Shown here piece after piece: positions 28,410-38,764 of a DNA stretch of 64,000 nt (the first letter of the stretch is position 1; each line of letters begins with the position of its first letter). The position numbers and the translations under genes were made by a program. The stretch lies in the NCBI GenBank assembly GCA_934277985.1, contig CAKQWF010000004.1, positions 124,001 through 188,000 of the forward strand, read 5' to 3'. A model generated the notes under the pieces. It did no database searches and was not told the origin of the DNA. It worked only from the letters and a program-made list of their open reading frames with translations. The DNA is from an uncultured Oxalobacter sp. GTDB lineage: Bacteria; Pseudomonadota; Gammaproteobacteria; Burkholderiales; Burkholderiaceae_D.

Positions 28410-29648
28410 TTATTCCTGTTTTTTGCCCCATGGCGCGACTTTCGGCAGCAACATCATGCCGGGCAACGCCAGAACGAAACACAGGTTGAAAAACATGAAC
28501 CAACCGGTCACATCGACAATATAACCGGCGGATGCATTGATGAATGTCCGCGGCACCGCCGCCAGACTGGTGAACAGTGCGAACTGCGTGGCGGTATAGC
28601 GTTCATCGGTCGTTTTCGCGATATAGGCGACGAAAGCCGCCGTCCCCAACCCGACGCCGAACGCCTCGAAACCGATGACGAATGCCAGCAGCAAGGGATC
28701 GGCGCCATCCAGCGCCAGCCATGAAAATCCCAGAATCGCCAGCGCCTGCACGGCGCCGAACACCCATAACGCCCGGTTGATACCCAACCCGATAATCCAG
28801 ATACCGCCCAGAAGGCCACCGATGAGGCTGGCCCAGAAACCGGTCGTCTTGGCGATAATGCCGATCTGTGTCATGGTAAATCCGAGATCGAGATAAAACT
28901 TCGTCGCCAGTGCCGTCGCCAGACTGTCGCCGAGCTTGTAGAGAAAAATGAAGGTCAAAATCAGCAACGCGCTTTTCCATCCGGCACGACCGATAAATTC
29001 GGTAAATGGCAAAATCACCGCCTCACGGATGGTTTTGGGCGGTGCGCCATGAATGGCCGGTTCACGAATAACCAGCGTACAGAGCAACCCGGGCAACATG
29101 AATGCGGCGGTTATCCAGAACACGGATTCCCAGCGCATCATATCGGCGAGAATCAGCGACAGTGCGCCGGGTACCATACCCGACACACGATAGGCGTTGA
29201 CGTGGATGGCGCTACCAAGCCCCTGTTCCTCGTCAGGCAGGAATTCACGCCTGAAGGCATCGATGACGATATCCTGACTGGCGGACAAAAAGGCGATCAG
29301 TACCGTCAGCAAGCCGACGGCCCAAAGCTGCGTTTTCGGATCGAGCATCCCCAGCACACCGATCGAGACGAACAGACCGACCTGTGTCAGCGCCATCCAT
29401 CCACGACGACGTCCCAGCCAGCGGAACGAAAACCGGTCCATCAGCGGTGACCAGAGGAACTTCCAGGTATAGGGAAACATGACCAGCGCGAACAGTCCCA
29501 GCGACTGAACGTCAAGTCCCGATTTGGTCAGCCATGCCTGCAAAAGCGTCAGCAGGATGAACAGTGGCAATCCCGATGAAAAGCCCAGAAAAACACAGAT
29601 CAGCAAACGCGGATCCAGTGCGGCTTTCCATTTTCCTGAAAGGGCCAT
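28410..29648 (-). CDS. ampG: AmpG-family muropeptide MFS transporter
   Basis: Inner-membrane permease importing anhydro-muropeptides for cell-wall recycling. 412 residues with about 12 hydrophobic segments; N-terminal FLGFSSGLPLFILLTLLQAWL and LFALVMFPYTWKFLWSPLMDRF are AmpG hallmarks. Its start overlaps the metW stop by one base, so it is in the metX-metW operon. MltB at 58.8 kb can supply its substrates. Confidence 0.9.
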   Translation of the reverse strand: MALSGKWKAALDPRLLICVFLGFSSGLPLFILLTLLQAWLTKSGLDVQSLGLFALVMFPYTWKFLWSPLMDRFSFRWLGRRRGWMALTQVGLFVSIGVLGMLDPKTQLWAVGLLTVLIAFLSASQDIVIDAFRREFLPDEEQGLGSAIHVNAYRVSGMVPGALSLILADMMRWESVFWITAAFMLPGLLCTLVIREPAIHGAPPKTIREAVILPFTEFIGRAGWKSALLILTFIFLYKLGDSLATALATKFYLDLGFTMTQIGIIAKTTGFWASLIGGLLGGIWIIGLGINRALWVFGAVQALAILGFSWLALDGADPLLLAFVIGFEAFGVGLGTAAFVAYIAKTTDERYTATQFALFTSLAAVPRTFINASAGYIVDVTGWFMFFNLCFVLALPGMMLLPKVAPWGKKQE

Positions 29649-30265
29649 TATGCGTTGACCATATTTTTTTTCTGCAACCTGAAAATCGCCAGACTGCCGC
29701 GCCAGTTACGCGCCATGGTGACCGGTTTGCCTTCGTGCAACGCCACGCAATCAATGACCTTCAGACCGACCAGATCGGCCAGATTCTCGAAATCCCGGAT
29801 AGTGGCGCAACGCAAATTGGGGGTATCGTACCATTCGAAAGGCAACTCGGACGACACTGGCATATGCCCGCCCATCAGGGCGAAACGATGGGGCCAGTAA
29901 GCGAAATTCGGAAAAGAGACAATGGCTTCGTTGCCGACACGGACGATTTCACGCAACAGGGTTTCCACATTCTTCATCATTTGCAATGCCGACAGACACA
30001 GCACCGTATCGAAAGAATCATTCTTGAAATATGAAAGCCCCTTTTCCAGATCGTGCTGGATGACGCTGACACCGCGCCGGATACACCCGGGTATTTTCAG
30101 ATCGTCGATTTCGACACCGTAACCGGTGCAACCTTTCGTTTTCTGGAGATATTCCAGCAAGGCACCGTCTCCGCAGCCGAGATCGAGCACATGGGCACCG
30201 TTTTCCACCCAGTTCGAGATAAACGCCAGATCCGCGCGCAGTTTTTTCAGTTTAGGCACGTTCAT
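29648..30265 (-). CDS. metW: methionine biosynthesis protein MetW
   Basis: Class I SAM-methyltransferase fold, 205 residues, with motif [16 protein letters not shown]. Always found next to metX and needed for homoserine acylation in some species, perhaps as a MetX partner. Overlaps the metX stop by four bases (ATGA type). Confidence 0.94.
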   Translation of the reverse strand: MNVPKLKKLRADLAFISNWVENGAHVLDLGCGDGALLEYLQKTKGCTGYGVEIDDLKIPGCIRRGVSVIQHDLEKGLSYFKNDSFDTVLCLSALQMMKNVETLLREIVRVGNEAIVSFPNFAYWPHRFALMGGHMPVSSELPFEWYDTPNLRCATIRDFENLADLVGLKVIDCVALHEGKPVTMARNWRGSLAIFRLQKKNMVNA

Positions 30266-31404
30266 GACTGCTCATCCTTTCCGATTTCCTGCCAGATACG
30301 TTCGTAATAGGCACGAACCACTTCATGGTAACGCTCGTCATTGAGCAAAAAGGCATCATGTCCATGCGGTGCATCGATTTCGGCATAAGTCACCTGCCGT
30401 TCGTTGCTGACAAGTGAACGGACGATCGCGCGGCTGCATTCCGGCGAAAAGCGCCAGTCGGTCGTAAAGGAAACCAGCAGGTATTTGGCGCGCGTACAGG
30501 CAAGCGCCTTGTCCAGATCACCGCCATATGCCGCCGCAGGGTCGAAGTAATCCAGCGCACGGGTAATCAGCAAATACGTATTGGCATCGAAATACGCCGA
30601 AAATTTCTCGCCCTGATAATGCAGGTAGGACTCGATCTCGAATTCGACACCATAGCCGAACTTGTATTCACCAGAGCGCAATTCGCGCCCGAATTTTTCG
30701 GACATATCGTCGTTGGACAAATACGTGATATGACCGATCATACGGGCCACGCGCAGACCGTTTTTCGGCACGACGCCATGCGCGTAAAAGTCGCCGCCAT
30801 GAAAGTCCGGATCGGACAAAATGGCTTGCCGTGCCACATCGTTGAAAGCGATGTTCTGCGCCGAGAGTTTGGCCGTCGACGCGATGACGACGGCATGCCG
30901 GACCCGGTCGGGATATTGCATGCTCCATGCCAGCGCCTGCATGCCGCCGAGCGAACCGCCCATCACGGCAGCGAATTGCGTAATACCCAGCTTGTCTGCC
31001 AGACGCGCCTGTGCATTGACCCAGTCCTCGACGGTCAGCACGGGAAAATCCGCACCGTAAGGCTTTCCGGTTTCCGGATTGATGTTCATCGGCCCCGTCG
31101 AACCGAAACAGGACCCCAGATTGTTGACACCAATCACAAAGAAACGGTTGGTATCGACGGCCTTGCCGGGACCGACCATATTGTCCCACCACCCCGTATT
31201 GCGCGGATCATCGGCATATACACCGGCTACATGATGCGATGCATTGAGCGCATGGCAAATCAATACGGCATTGGAACGATCCGCATTCAGCTCGCCATAC
31301 GTTTCGTAAACCAGCGTGTAATCGGCAATACTGGCGCCACTTTGCAAAACCAGCGGTTCCGCAAAGTGCATCGAAGAAGGTGAAACGATTCCAACTGATG
31401 TCAT
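30262..31404 (-). CDS. metX: homoserine O-acyltransferase MetX
   Basis: Alpha/beta-hydrolase that acylates homoserine (acetyl or succinyl) as first step of methionine synthesis. 380 residues: GSCFGSTGP oxyanion region, nucleophile elbow [12 protein letters not shown], and the late catalytic [14 protein letters not shown]. Betaproteobacterial MetX proteins that pair with MetW often use succinyl-CoA; substrate not decidable here. First gene of metX-metW-ampG. Confidence 0.94.
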   Translation of the reverse strand: MTSVGIVSPSSMHFAEPLVLQSGASIADYTLVYETYGELNADRSNAVLICHALNASHHVAGVYADDPRNTGWWDNMVGPGKAVDTNRFFVIGVNNLGSCFGSTGPMNINPETGKPYGADFPVLTVEDWVNAQARLADKLGITQFAAVMGGSLGGMQALAWSMQYPDRVRHAVVIASTAKLSAQNIAFNDVARQAILSDPDFHGGDFYAHGVVPKNGLRVARMIGHITYLSNDDMSEKFGRELRSGEYKFGYGVEFEIESYLHYQGEKFSAYFDANTYLLITRALDYFDPAAAYGGDLDKALACTRAKYLLVSFTTDWRFSPECSRAIVRSLVSNERQVTYAEIDAPHGHDAFLLNDERYHEVVRAYYERIWQEIGKDEQS

Positions 31405-31464
31405 GAAATATTCTGTCTTGCCGTACCGTTCATTTCCATGACCGGTACGTTCTGGAAATCATCA

Positions 31465-31499
31465 TAAAAAAATGCCCGACAGCAATCAGCCAATCGGGC
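31465..31499 (-). terminator. terminator after Enzyme I gene
   Basis: Stem GCCCGA/TCGGGC (31474-31479 with 31494-31499); on the reverse strand it ends in A followed by seven T. Confidence 0.7.
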
Positions 31500-31630
31500 T
31501 TGTCATTCAAGCTCGCTTTAGCCGTATTTGTTCAGGATACCCCGGCGCCCGCAAGCTGTCTTGTTCAAATCGGCGCCATGCCGCTAGCATAACGAAGTCG
31601 CCAGAACACGTCAAACCGCCCTGTCCGCCA

Positions 31631-33406
31631 TTATGCATCGGTTTCGGTTTTCGCGTCGTCCTGCAACTGCCGCACAGCCTCTTCGATCTCGTTTTCTTCC
31701 ACCAGCGTCAGGATTTTGTCGACCTTCGGTTTCAGAAGGGTCACATCGCTCGACAATATGGCCTGTTTGACATTCAGCAGCTGTGCAGGGTGCATCGAGA
31801 ACTCGCGCAACCCCATTCCGAGCAACAGTCTGGTCAATGCCGGATCGCCCGCCACTTCACCGCAAATGGAAACGGGAATACCCGCCTTGTCCGCCGCCCA
31901 GATCGTCATGGAAATCATCGACAGGATCGCAGGATGCAACGGATTGTACAAATGCGCGACTTCAGGATCGACACGGTCTATCGCCAGCGCATACTGTATC
32001 AGGTCGTTAGTCCCGATCGACAGGAAATCCAGCCGTGAAGTGAACATCGGCAACCCGAGTATGGCTGCCGGCACTTCCACCATCGCACCGATCTGGATAT
32101 TTTCATCGAATTTCCGGTTGGCCGCTTTCAGCTGTGACTTGGCTTCCTCGATCAACGCCAGCGTCTGGTCGATCTCGAACGCATGCACCAGCATCGGCAC
32201 CATCAGTTTGACCGGCCCGAAAGCGGATGCCCTGAGAATGGCACGAATCTGTGAAAGGAATATATCCGGTTCCGCCAGACAATAACGGATCGCCCGTTTG
32301 CCCAGTGCAGGATTCAACGTAACGGATTCGCGCGTTCCGATCGGTTTGTCTGCGCCGATATCCAGCGTCCGTATCGTCACCGGCCGCCCTTTCATCAGGG
32401 TCACCGCCCTGCGGTATGCCTCGAACTGTTCATCCTCACCCGGTATCTTGCTGATTCCGCCGCTGCGGCCCATGAACAGGAACTCGGAACGGAACAGTCC
32501 GACGCCAGTTGCACCGTTTTCCAGTGCCACCGTGCAGTCGTCAGGAAATTCGATATTGGCCATCAGCGCCACCGGCGTGCCGTCAAGCGTAACCGCCGGC
32601 GTTTTTTTCAGGCGCGTCAGTTTTTTGCGCGCCTTGGCCTGCGCGGCCTGTCTGGCGCGATACTGCTCCATGACAAGCGGTGTCGGATTGACGATGACGA
32701 TACCGGCATCGGCATCCACGATCAGCCAATCGTCCTGCCGAATCAGCGACAATGCGCCGGCCAGTCCGAATACCGCTGGCGTATCGATACTGCGCGCGAC
32801 AATCGCCGCATGGGAATTGCGGCCGCCGATTTCCGAGACGAAACCGCTGAACGTATCATCCCTGAACTGGAGCATGTCGGCCGGTGAAATATCGTATGCC
32901 ACGACGATCATATCGATACGTTCATCATCAGAGTTCGACGCGACAGGATGATAATCGGTCGGCGTACCGGTCAGCACTTTCATGATCCGCTCGGCCACCT
33001 GCTGGATATCGACCTTGCGTTCTCTCAGATAGGGATCCTCGATATGCTCAAAACGTGCGGTCAGTTCCTCTATCTGCGTCATCAATGCCCATTCGGCATT
33101 GTAGCGGCGCGTCCGGATGATGTTGAACGGTTCTTTCGATATGACCGAATCGGCCAGAATCATGGCATGCACGTCCAGAAAAGCGCCCAGTTCGACCGGC
33201 GCATCCTGCGGCAAGCTTGTCCAGATCGTTTCCAGTTCTTTTTGTACGGTTCCCAGCGCCTGCTGCAATCGTTCGACTTCGGCTTCCACCTTTTCCTGCG
33301 GAACCAGATAGTGCTTGGTATCCATCGCCGCATGGGCGATCAGATGGGCACGGCCTATCGAGATACCGCGCGATACCGAAATGCCGAACAGTGAAAAAGA
33401 TGCCAT
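31631..33406 (-). CDS. ptsI: PTS Enzyme I (phosphoenolpyruvate-protein phosphotransferase)
   Basis: Takes phosphate from PEP and passes it to HPr. 591 residues; phospho-His in GGRNSHAAIVAR (His199), the PEP-binding TIRTLDIGADKP and SIGTNDLIQYALAIDR follow. No GAF domain, so it is Enzyme I rather than the PtsP(Ntr) form. Directly downstream of ptsH (21-bp gap). Confidence 0.96.
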   Translation of the reverse strand: MASFSLFGISVSRGISIGRAHLIAHAAMDTKHYLVPQEKVEAEVERLQQALGTVQKELETIWTSLPQDAPVELGAFLDVHAMILADSVISKEPFNIIRTRRYNAEWALMTQIEELTARFEHIEDPYLRERKVDIQQVAERIMKVLTGTPTDYHPVASNSDDERIDMIVVAYDISPADMLQFRDDTFSGFVSEIGGRNSHAAIVARSIDTPAVFGLAGALSLIRQDDWLIVDADAGIVIVNPTPLVMEQYRARQAAQAKARKKLTRLKKTPAVTLDGTPVALMANIEFPDDCTVALENGATGVGLFRSEFLFMGRSGGISKIPGEDEQFEAYRRAVTLMKGRPVTIRTLDIGADKPIGTRESVTLNPALGKRAIRYCLAEPDIFLSQIRAILRASAFGPVKLMVPMLVHAFEIDQTLALIEEAKSQLKAANRKFDENIQIGAMVEVPAAILGLPMFTSRLDFLSIGTNDLIQYALAIDRVDPEVAHLYNPLHPAILSMISMTIWAADKAGIPVSICGEVAGDPALTRLLLGMGLREFSMHPAQLLNVKQAILSSDVTLLKPKVDKILTLVEENEIEEAVRQLQDDAKTETDA

Positions 33407-33427
33407 GATATTCCCGGTTGTCGATCC

Positions 33428-33697
33428 CTATTCGGCCTCACCGAACCGGTTGTTAATCAACCGGGTCAGTGCCTGCATGCACTCGACTTCATCGTCGCCA
33501 TCCGTTTCCAGCAACACTTTCGATCCCTTCCCTGCCGCCAGCATCATCACACCCATGATCGACTTGGCATTGATCCGCTGATTGTTGCGCGTCATCCAGA
33601 CTTCACAGGCATATTTCGACGCCAGTTGTGTCAGTTTGGCAGAAGCACGGGCATGCAATCCCAGTTTGTTGATGATTTCCAGTTCCGTTTGTACCAT
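33428..33697 (-). CDS. ptsH: phosphocarrier protein HPr
   Basis: 89 residues. Active His15 in KLGLHARAS and regulatory Ser46 in NAKSIMGVMML are both present; the latter is the target of HprK at the window start. Lies between the EIIA gene and ptsI, as in other Burkholderiales. Confidence 0.97.
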   Translation of the reverse strand: MVQTELEIINKLGLHARASAKLTQLASKYACEVWMTRNNQRINAKSIMGVMMLAAGKGSKVLLETDGDDEVECMQALTRLINNRFGEAE

Positions 33698-33788
33698 GTT
33701 TACCCATTATTGCGTTTAAACGCCAGACTGCGCGCATATTCCGGCTGCAAACCCTGCTGTCAGGCCTTACAGCTCCCATCCCGTTCTC

Positions 33789-34178
33789 TCAACACGGATC
33801 GATACGCACGGCACCGTTCTTGCCGCCGGAAAGCGCTTTTTCAATGACCGTTTCCAGATCGTTTTTCCGATAGGTGATCGCTCTCAACAGCATGGGAAGG
33901 CTGACTCCTGCAATCACCTGTACCTTGTGTTCCACACTGAGCTGGTGGCAACAGTTCGAAGGGGTTCCCCCCAGTATATCGGTCAGCACGAGAACACCTG
34001 AGCCATCATCGAGCCGCCCGATGGCGTCAAGAGCCATCCGGTTGACATCGCATATGTCCTGATCCGCCTTGACATCGATCGCCTCGATACGTTCCTGTTC
34101 GCCTTCGAACAGATGCATGGCGGTAGTCATGAACGCCTCTGCCAACGGCTCATGCATGAGAAGGAGTATGCCTACCAT
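33789..34178 (-). CDS. mannose-family PTS EIIA component
   Basis: 129 residues from the Met at 34178 (MVGILLLMHEPLAEAF); His9 is the phosphorylation site expected for EIIA-Man. VLVLTDILGGTPSNCC is the second family motif. No EIIB, EIIC or EIID is present nearby, so it probably has a regulatory role in the HPr/EI relay. The in-frame stretch back to 34268 lacks family similarity. Confidence 0.92.
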   Translation of the reverse strand: MVGILLLMHEPLAEAFMTTAMHLFEGEQERIEAIDVKADQDICDVNRMALDAIGRLDDGSGVLVLTDILGGTPSNCCHQLSVEHKVQVIAGVSLPMLLRAITYRKNDLETVIEKALSGGKNGAVRIDPC

Positions 34179-34264
34179 ATAATCCGAATGAATGGGATGA
34201 ATCAAAATACCGTTTGTCTGCAAACCAGACCTTTTCAGGCATTTTAGCGAATTCGGCCCGCCGG

Positions 34265-35206
34265 TCAAACCGCTTTTTCCAGTTCATCCATAAACAGTCC
34301 GGCAACATTGAAACCGGTCTGTCGCGTGATTTCCCTGAAGCATGTCGGACTGGTGACGTTTATCTCGGTCAGCCACTTGCCGATAATATCCAGCCCGACA
34401 AGAAAATGTCCTTCTTCCGCCAGTACCGGTGCAAGCGTCTCTGCGATGCGCCGGTCTTCGGGTGTAAGCGGCTGCGCACGACCGACGCCACCTGCCGCCA
34501 GATTCCCCCTGACTTCTCCTCGCTGCGGAATCCTTGCAAGCGCATACGGCACGACTTGCCCGTTTATCAGCAATACCCGCTTGTCTCCATCGACGATTTC
34601 GGGGATATAACGCTGCGCCATAATGGCTCGCGTCCCGTTAGCGGTCAGCATTTCGAGAATGGCCCCCAGATTGCGTCCATCCGGACCGACCCGGAAAACA
34701 CCCGCTCCACCCATGGCATTGAGCGGTTTGAGAATGATATCGCGATATTCTTCGTGAAAGGCACGTAACAGTTCGGGCAACGCTGACACAAGTGTCGGGA
34801 CTGTGAATTCCGGAAACCTCGCTATCGCCAGCTTTTCATTGCTGCTGCGGATTGCGGCGGGACGATTGAATACCCGCGCGCCTTTTGCTTCAGCCAGCTC
34901 AAGCAAATAAGTAGCGTTGAGATAATCGACATCGAAAGGCGGGTCTTTGCGAACGATCACGGCATCGAACGTTTCGAGTCCGCGCCATTGCATGCCGTTC
35001 ACCCTGAACCATTCCCCTTCTTCGCTTCCGGTCAGCCCGATATGCGCCGCATGCACACTGACATCCCTGCCACGCAACGCCATATCCTGCTGGAGAAAGA
35101 CATGTATCCTGTGCCCACGCTTCGCCGCTTCCGCCATCATGGCGTATGTCGAGTCTTTCCATACCTTGAAGGTATCCGGCGGGTCTGCATAAAAAGCCAG
35201 TTCCAT
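34265..35206 (-). CDS. gshB: glutathione synthetase
   Basis: ATP-grasp ligase adding glycine to gamma-glutamylcysteine. 313 residues: ELAFYADPPDTFKVWKDST at the N-terminus, FNRPAAIRSSNEKLAIARFPE, KPLNAMGGAGVFRV in the ATP-grasp core. Follows gshA by 15 bp. Confidence 0.95.
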   Translation of the reverse strand: MELAFYADPPDTFKVWKDSTYAMMAEAAKRGHRIHVFLQQDMALRGRDVSVHAAHIGLTGSEEGEWFRVNGMQWRGLETFDAVIVRKDPPFDVDYLNATYLLELAEAKGARVFNRPAAIRSSNEKLAIARFPEFTVPTLVSALPELLRAFHEEYRDIILKPLNAMGGAGVFRVGPDGRNLGAILEMLTANGTRAIMAQRYIPEIVDGDKRVLLINGQVVPYALARIPQRGEVRGNLAAGGVGRAQPLTPEDRRIAETLAPVLAEEGHFLVGLDIIGKWLTEINVTSPTCFREITRQTGFNVAGLFMDELEKAV

Positions 35207-35221
35207 GTCAGTTTTTCCTTA

Positions 35222-36514
35222 TCATTGCATGTCGGGATCGGTCTTTTCCAGTTCGATCGACGCAGCGAGCAGTGCCAGCCGTGCAATCACGCCATACATG
35301 TAGAACCGGTTGGGAGCCGCTGTACCGGGCTGCGCCCCCCTGTCGGGCAAGGTATGTTGTTGCGCGAATGCCAGCGGTACGAAATGCGCACCGGGTGCAT
35401 TGAGATTTTCATTGATGTCGCGTCGTTCGTTAACCCGATAGAACCCGCCTACGACATACCGGTCAATCATATACACCACCGGTTCGGCCACCGCATCGTC
35501 GACTCTTTCAAGCGAATGCACGCCTTCCTGGATGATGACATCGCGCACCGGCAAGCCTTCTTTCACAACCGACATCTTGTTGCGCTGTTTGCGGTTGAGC
35601 TCCCTGACTTCGCTGGCATCCGTGACTGTCATGATACCCATACCATAGGTTCCGGCATCGGCCTTGACGATAACAAACGGTTTTTCCTTGATACCGTATT
35701 CCTTGTATTTTCGCCGTATTCTGACCAGCACCGAATGCACGCTGGCAGCCAGACATTCTTCTCCTTCATGCGCTCCGAAATCGACATGACTGCATTTCGA
35801 GAAATACGGATTGATCAGCCAGGGATCGATACCCAGCATTTTCGAAAACCGTTTGGCGACATCTTCATATGCCGCGAAATGATTGCTCTTTCTGCGCACC
35901 GTCCATCCGGCATGCAGCGGCGGGAAAAGGCTTTGTTCATAGACATTGCGCAGGATATCGGGCGTACCGGAACTCAGATCGTTGTTGAGCAGGATAGTAC
36001 ACGGGTTGAAATCGCCGACGCCGACACGTCGTCCGTTATTGATCCGCACCAGTGGTTCGAGCATCAGCGTCGTTCCGTCGGGCAGGGTAAACGGTGTCGG
36101 CACCTTGATATCTTCCGACAACGAACCAAGCCTGACGTTAAGCCCTGTCTGGCGCAAAATCTCGATCAGTCTCACGATATTTTGCAGATAGTAGATATTC
36201 CGCGTATGACTTTCCGGAATCAGCAACAGATTCTTCGCATCCGGACAATACTTTTCGATCGCGGCCATGGTCGCCTGTACCGCCAGCGGCAGCATTTCAA
36301 CCGACAGGTTGTTGAATCCCCCCGGGAACAGATTGGTATCGACAGGTGCGAGCTTGAAACCGGCGTTGCGCAAATCGACCGAACAGTAAAACGGCGGCGT
36401 ATGATCCTGCCATTCCAGACGGAACCATCTTTCGATGGACGGTGTCGAGTCGATAATGGTTTTTTCCAGTTCAAGCAACGGTCCGTTCAATGCCGTAACT
36501 AAATGAGGAACCAT
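35222..36514 (-). CDS. gshA: glutamate-cysteine ligase, betaproteobacterial type
   Basis: First glutathione step. 430 residues from Met 36514 (MVPHLVTALNGPL). It belongs to the Burkholderia-type GshA family rather than the E. coli type; recognised from PHLVTALNGPLLELE, GAHEGEECLAASVHSVL? region and FVIVKADAGTYGMGIM. Heads the gshA-gshB-EIIA-ptsH-ptsI cluster, a stable betaproteobacterial order. Confidence 0.9.
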   Translation of the reverse strand: MVPHLVTALNGPLLELEKTIIDSTPSIERWFRLEWQDHTPPFYCSVDLRNAGFKLAPVDTNLFPGGFNNLSVEMLPLAVQATMAAIEKYCPDAKNLLLIPESHTRNIYYLQNIVRLIEILRQTGLNVRLGSLSEDIKVPTPFTLPDGTTLMLEPLVRINNGRRVGVGDFNPCTILLNNDLSSGTPDILRNVYEQSLFPPLHAGWTVRRKSNHFAAYEDVAKRFSKMLGIDPWLINPYFSKCSHVDFGAHEGEECLAASVHSVLVRIRRKYKEYGIKEKPFVIVKADAGTYGMGIMTVTDASEVRELNRKQRNKMSVVKEGLPVRDVIIQEGVHSLERVDDAVAEPVVYMIDRYVVGGFYRVNERRDINENLNAPGAHFVPLAFAQQHTLPDRGAQPGTAAPNRFYMYGVIARLALLAASIELEKTDPDMQ

Positions 36515-36932
36515 AAAAATCCTTCCGTTCGCGTTTATCCACAATAGAGACTGTGCTTGATCTGTTCCGGTCGATCCTGCACGACGATCATCCCATGTTC
36601 GCCGTACAGTCTCAAAAATGCCGCCGGCATGTATCTTGTCAAAAAATACCGCTCAACAGATCAGTCCGCACCGATTTCCATATACTACCTGTTAATGAAA
36701 ATAATTGCTTGATATGACACGACTTGCCAGCCAATTCTGTCAGGTTCGTGTCATATGCACGCTTTTTGGCGAATAGCGCCACGTATCATGCATTTTCTTG
36801 CGCAATTCCCTGTCTGCCGAAACCGTAGCGAGCAATAGTCCGCTAAAATAGACACGCTTATCCAACTTCGCGATGACTGCTCTGTCGCTTGCCGCCGGAC
36901 AAACGGCTTTCCATCCATGCAAAGGAAACATC
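36515..36932. other. gshA-ubiK divergent intergenic region
   Basis: About 420 bp with no convincing gene. It must hold promoters for both directions. Its one strong structure is a long imperfect hairpin at 36712-36756. No tRNA or riboswitch was recognised. Confidence 0.7.
36712..36756. repeat. long imperfect inverted repeat in the gshA-ubiK gap
   Basis: Outer arms ATATGACACGA (36712-36722) and TCGTGTCATAT (36746-36756) are perfect over 11 bp. Inside, CTTGCCAG and CTGTCAGG pair at seven of eight positions around a 6-nt loop (CCAATT). On the plus strand a run of five T follows after about eight bases. Could be an operator, an sRNA or a terminator. Confidence 0.75.
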
Positions 36933-37205
36933 ATGAGCAAGAAATTACTGGACGATCTACAGGCCAAACTGGGACAACTCATGTCCGCATCTCCCGCAAA
37001 AGACATCGAACGCAATATCCGGGCCGTCCTGACACAGGCCGTTTCCCGACTGGATGTCGTGACAGCGGAAGATTACGAAGTCCAGAAATTGCTCATTTCA
37101 CGGCTGGAAAACAAGATTCTTTCCCTTGAAGCCCGCATCTCGGAACTTGAACACAAGCTGCGGCACATGGAAAACCATCCATCCCATCCCGACGACGGAA
37201 AATGA
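36933..37205 (+). CDS. ubiK: ubiquinone biosynthesis accessory factor UbiK (BMFP family)
   Basis: 90 residues, almost wholly helical with a C-terminal coiled coil (KILSLEARISELEHKL), matching YqiC/UbiK, which helps UbiJ in aerobic ubiquinone synthesis in E. coli. Start at 36933 gives MSKKLLDDLQAKL. Overlaps the next gene by four bases. Confidence 0.85.
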   Translation: MSKKLLDDLQAKLGQLMSASPAKDIERNIRAVLTQAVSRLDVVTAEDYEVQKLLISRLENKILSLEARISELEHKLRHMENHPSHPDDGK

Positions 37206-38722
37206 CCCTTGCCCTTCTCAAAAGCCGCTCCCTTGCCGGAATGAATGCGCCGGAAGTCACGGTGGAAGTCCATATCGCCAATGGCTTGCCGGCTTTCACT
37301 ATCGTCGGCTTGCCTGAAACCGAAGTCAAGGAAGCACGCGACAGGGTCAGAGCCGCACTGCAAAACACCCATTTCGACTTTCCCGCCAGACGCATCACTG
37401 TCAATCTGGCACCTGCGGACTTGCCCAAGGAATCCGGCCGTTTCGACCTGCCCATCGCGCTGGGCATTCTGGCGGCATCCGGACAAATCCGTCAGGACAG
37501 GCTCACCGCCTGCACTTTCGCCGGTGAATTGTCCCTCTCCGGAGAATTGCGTCCTGTCCGCGGTGCGCTGGCCATGGCGTGCGCCATCCGGCAGTCATAC
37601 TCCGACGCACCTGACCATGCTTTCATCATACCGCGCGACAATGCCCCGGAAGCCGCACTTGTCTCCGGCCTTTCGGTATTGCCGGCCGATACATTGCTTG
37701 ATGTCTGCGCCCACCTCAATTCTGATCAGGCACAACCGGTTCTGCATCCTTTTTCCGAAACAGCCGTCACTCACATGCCGCAATATCCCGATTTCAGCGA
37801 AGTCAAAGGCCAGCAACAAGCCAAAAGAGCGCTGGAAATCGCTGCAGCCGGTCGCCACAGTGTCCTGATGAGCGGTCCGCCCGGTACAGGCAAAACGATG
37901 CTGGCATCCCGTCTTGTCGGCATATTGCCGCCCATGACGGAAGAGGAAGCAATGGAGTCGGCAGCTGTCAGTTCCATCTGCGGCACGTTCAGTCCGTTAC
38001 AATGGAAGATCCGTCCCTTCCGTGCGCCGCATCACACGGCATCTGCCGTCGCGCTTATCGGTGGCGGCAGCATACCACGTCCCGGCGAGGTATCGCTCGC
38101 ACATCAGGGTGTCCTGTTTCTTGACGAATTGCCGGAATTCGACCGCCATGTCCTTGAGGTCTTGCGCGAACCGCTTGAATCGGGACATATCGTGATTTCG
38201 CGTGCAGCACGACAGGCTGATTTCCCGGCACGCTTCCAGCTGATTGCCGCCATGAATCCCTGTCCGTGTGGTTACCATGGCCATTCTTCCGGAAAATGCC
38301 AGTGCACCCCGGATGCCATTGCACGTTACCAGCGAAAAATATCGGGACCACTGCTTGATCGTATCGATATCCAGATACAGATCAATGCGCCTGGACAGGA
38401 AGAACTGTTAAAACAGTCTGACGGAGAATCATCCGCTGCGATTGCAGCACGTGTCGCCCGCGCTTTCGACTTGCAGATAAAGCGGCAAGGCAAACCCAAC
38501 CATTTGCTCACCGTGAGTGAAATCGATATGTTCTGTGTACCGGAGAAAACCGGGGAACAGTTACTCAAGTCGGCCATGTCGCGTTTCATGTGGTCTGCGC
38601 GTGCATACCACCGCGTTCTGAAAATCGCCAGAACCATCGCGGATCTGGCAGGCACGGCAATGATTCTGCCTGAACATATCGCCGAGGCGATCCAGTACAG
38701 GCGGGCGCTGAAAGAGATGTGA
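37202..38722 (+). CDS. comM: YifB/ComM family Mg-chelatase-like AAA ATPase
   Basis: 506 residues: N-terminal Lon-like S5 fold domain (ALLKSRSLAGMNAPEVTVEVHI), Walker A GPPGTGKTM, RAPHHTASAVALIGGG, Walker B VLFLDELPEF, then MNPCPCGY. In competent bacteria ComM is a branch-migration helicase for integrating foreign DNA; here competence is not shown. ATGA overlap with ubiK suggests co-transcription. Confidence 0.93.
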   Translation: MTLALLKSRSLAGMNAPEVTVEVHIANGLPAFTIVGLPETEVKEARDRVRAALQNTHFDFPARRITVNLAPADLPKESGRFDLPIALGILAASGQIRQDRLTACTFAGELSLSGELRPVRGALAMACAIRQSYSDAPDHAFIIPRDNAPEAALVSGLSVLPADTLLDVCAHLNSDQAQPVLHPFSETAVTHMPQYPDFSEVKGQQQAKRALEIAAAGRHSVLMSGPPGTGKTMLASRLVGILPPMTEEEAMESAAVSSICGTFSPLQWKIRPFRAPHHTASAVALIGGGSIPRPGEVSLAHQGVLFLDELPEFDRHVLEVLREPLESGHIVISRAARQADFPARFQLIAAMNPCPCGYHGHSSGKCQCTPDAIARYQRKISGPLLDRIDIQIQINAPGQEELLKQSDGESSAAIAARVARAFDLQIKRQGKPNHLLTVSEIDMFCVPEKTGEQLLKSAMSRFMWSARAYHRVLKIARTIADLAGTAMILPEHIAEAIQYRRALKEM

Positions 38723-38764
38723 TTCCGGAATTTTCAGCCTGTCATATTTATTCGGGAGAAAAAC

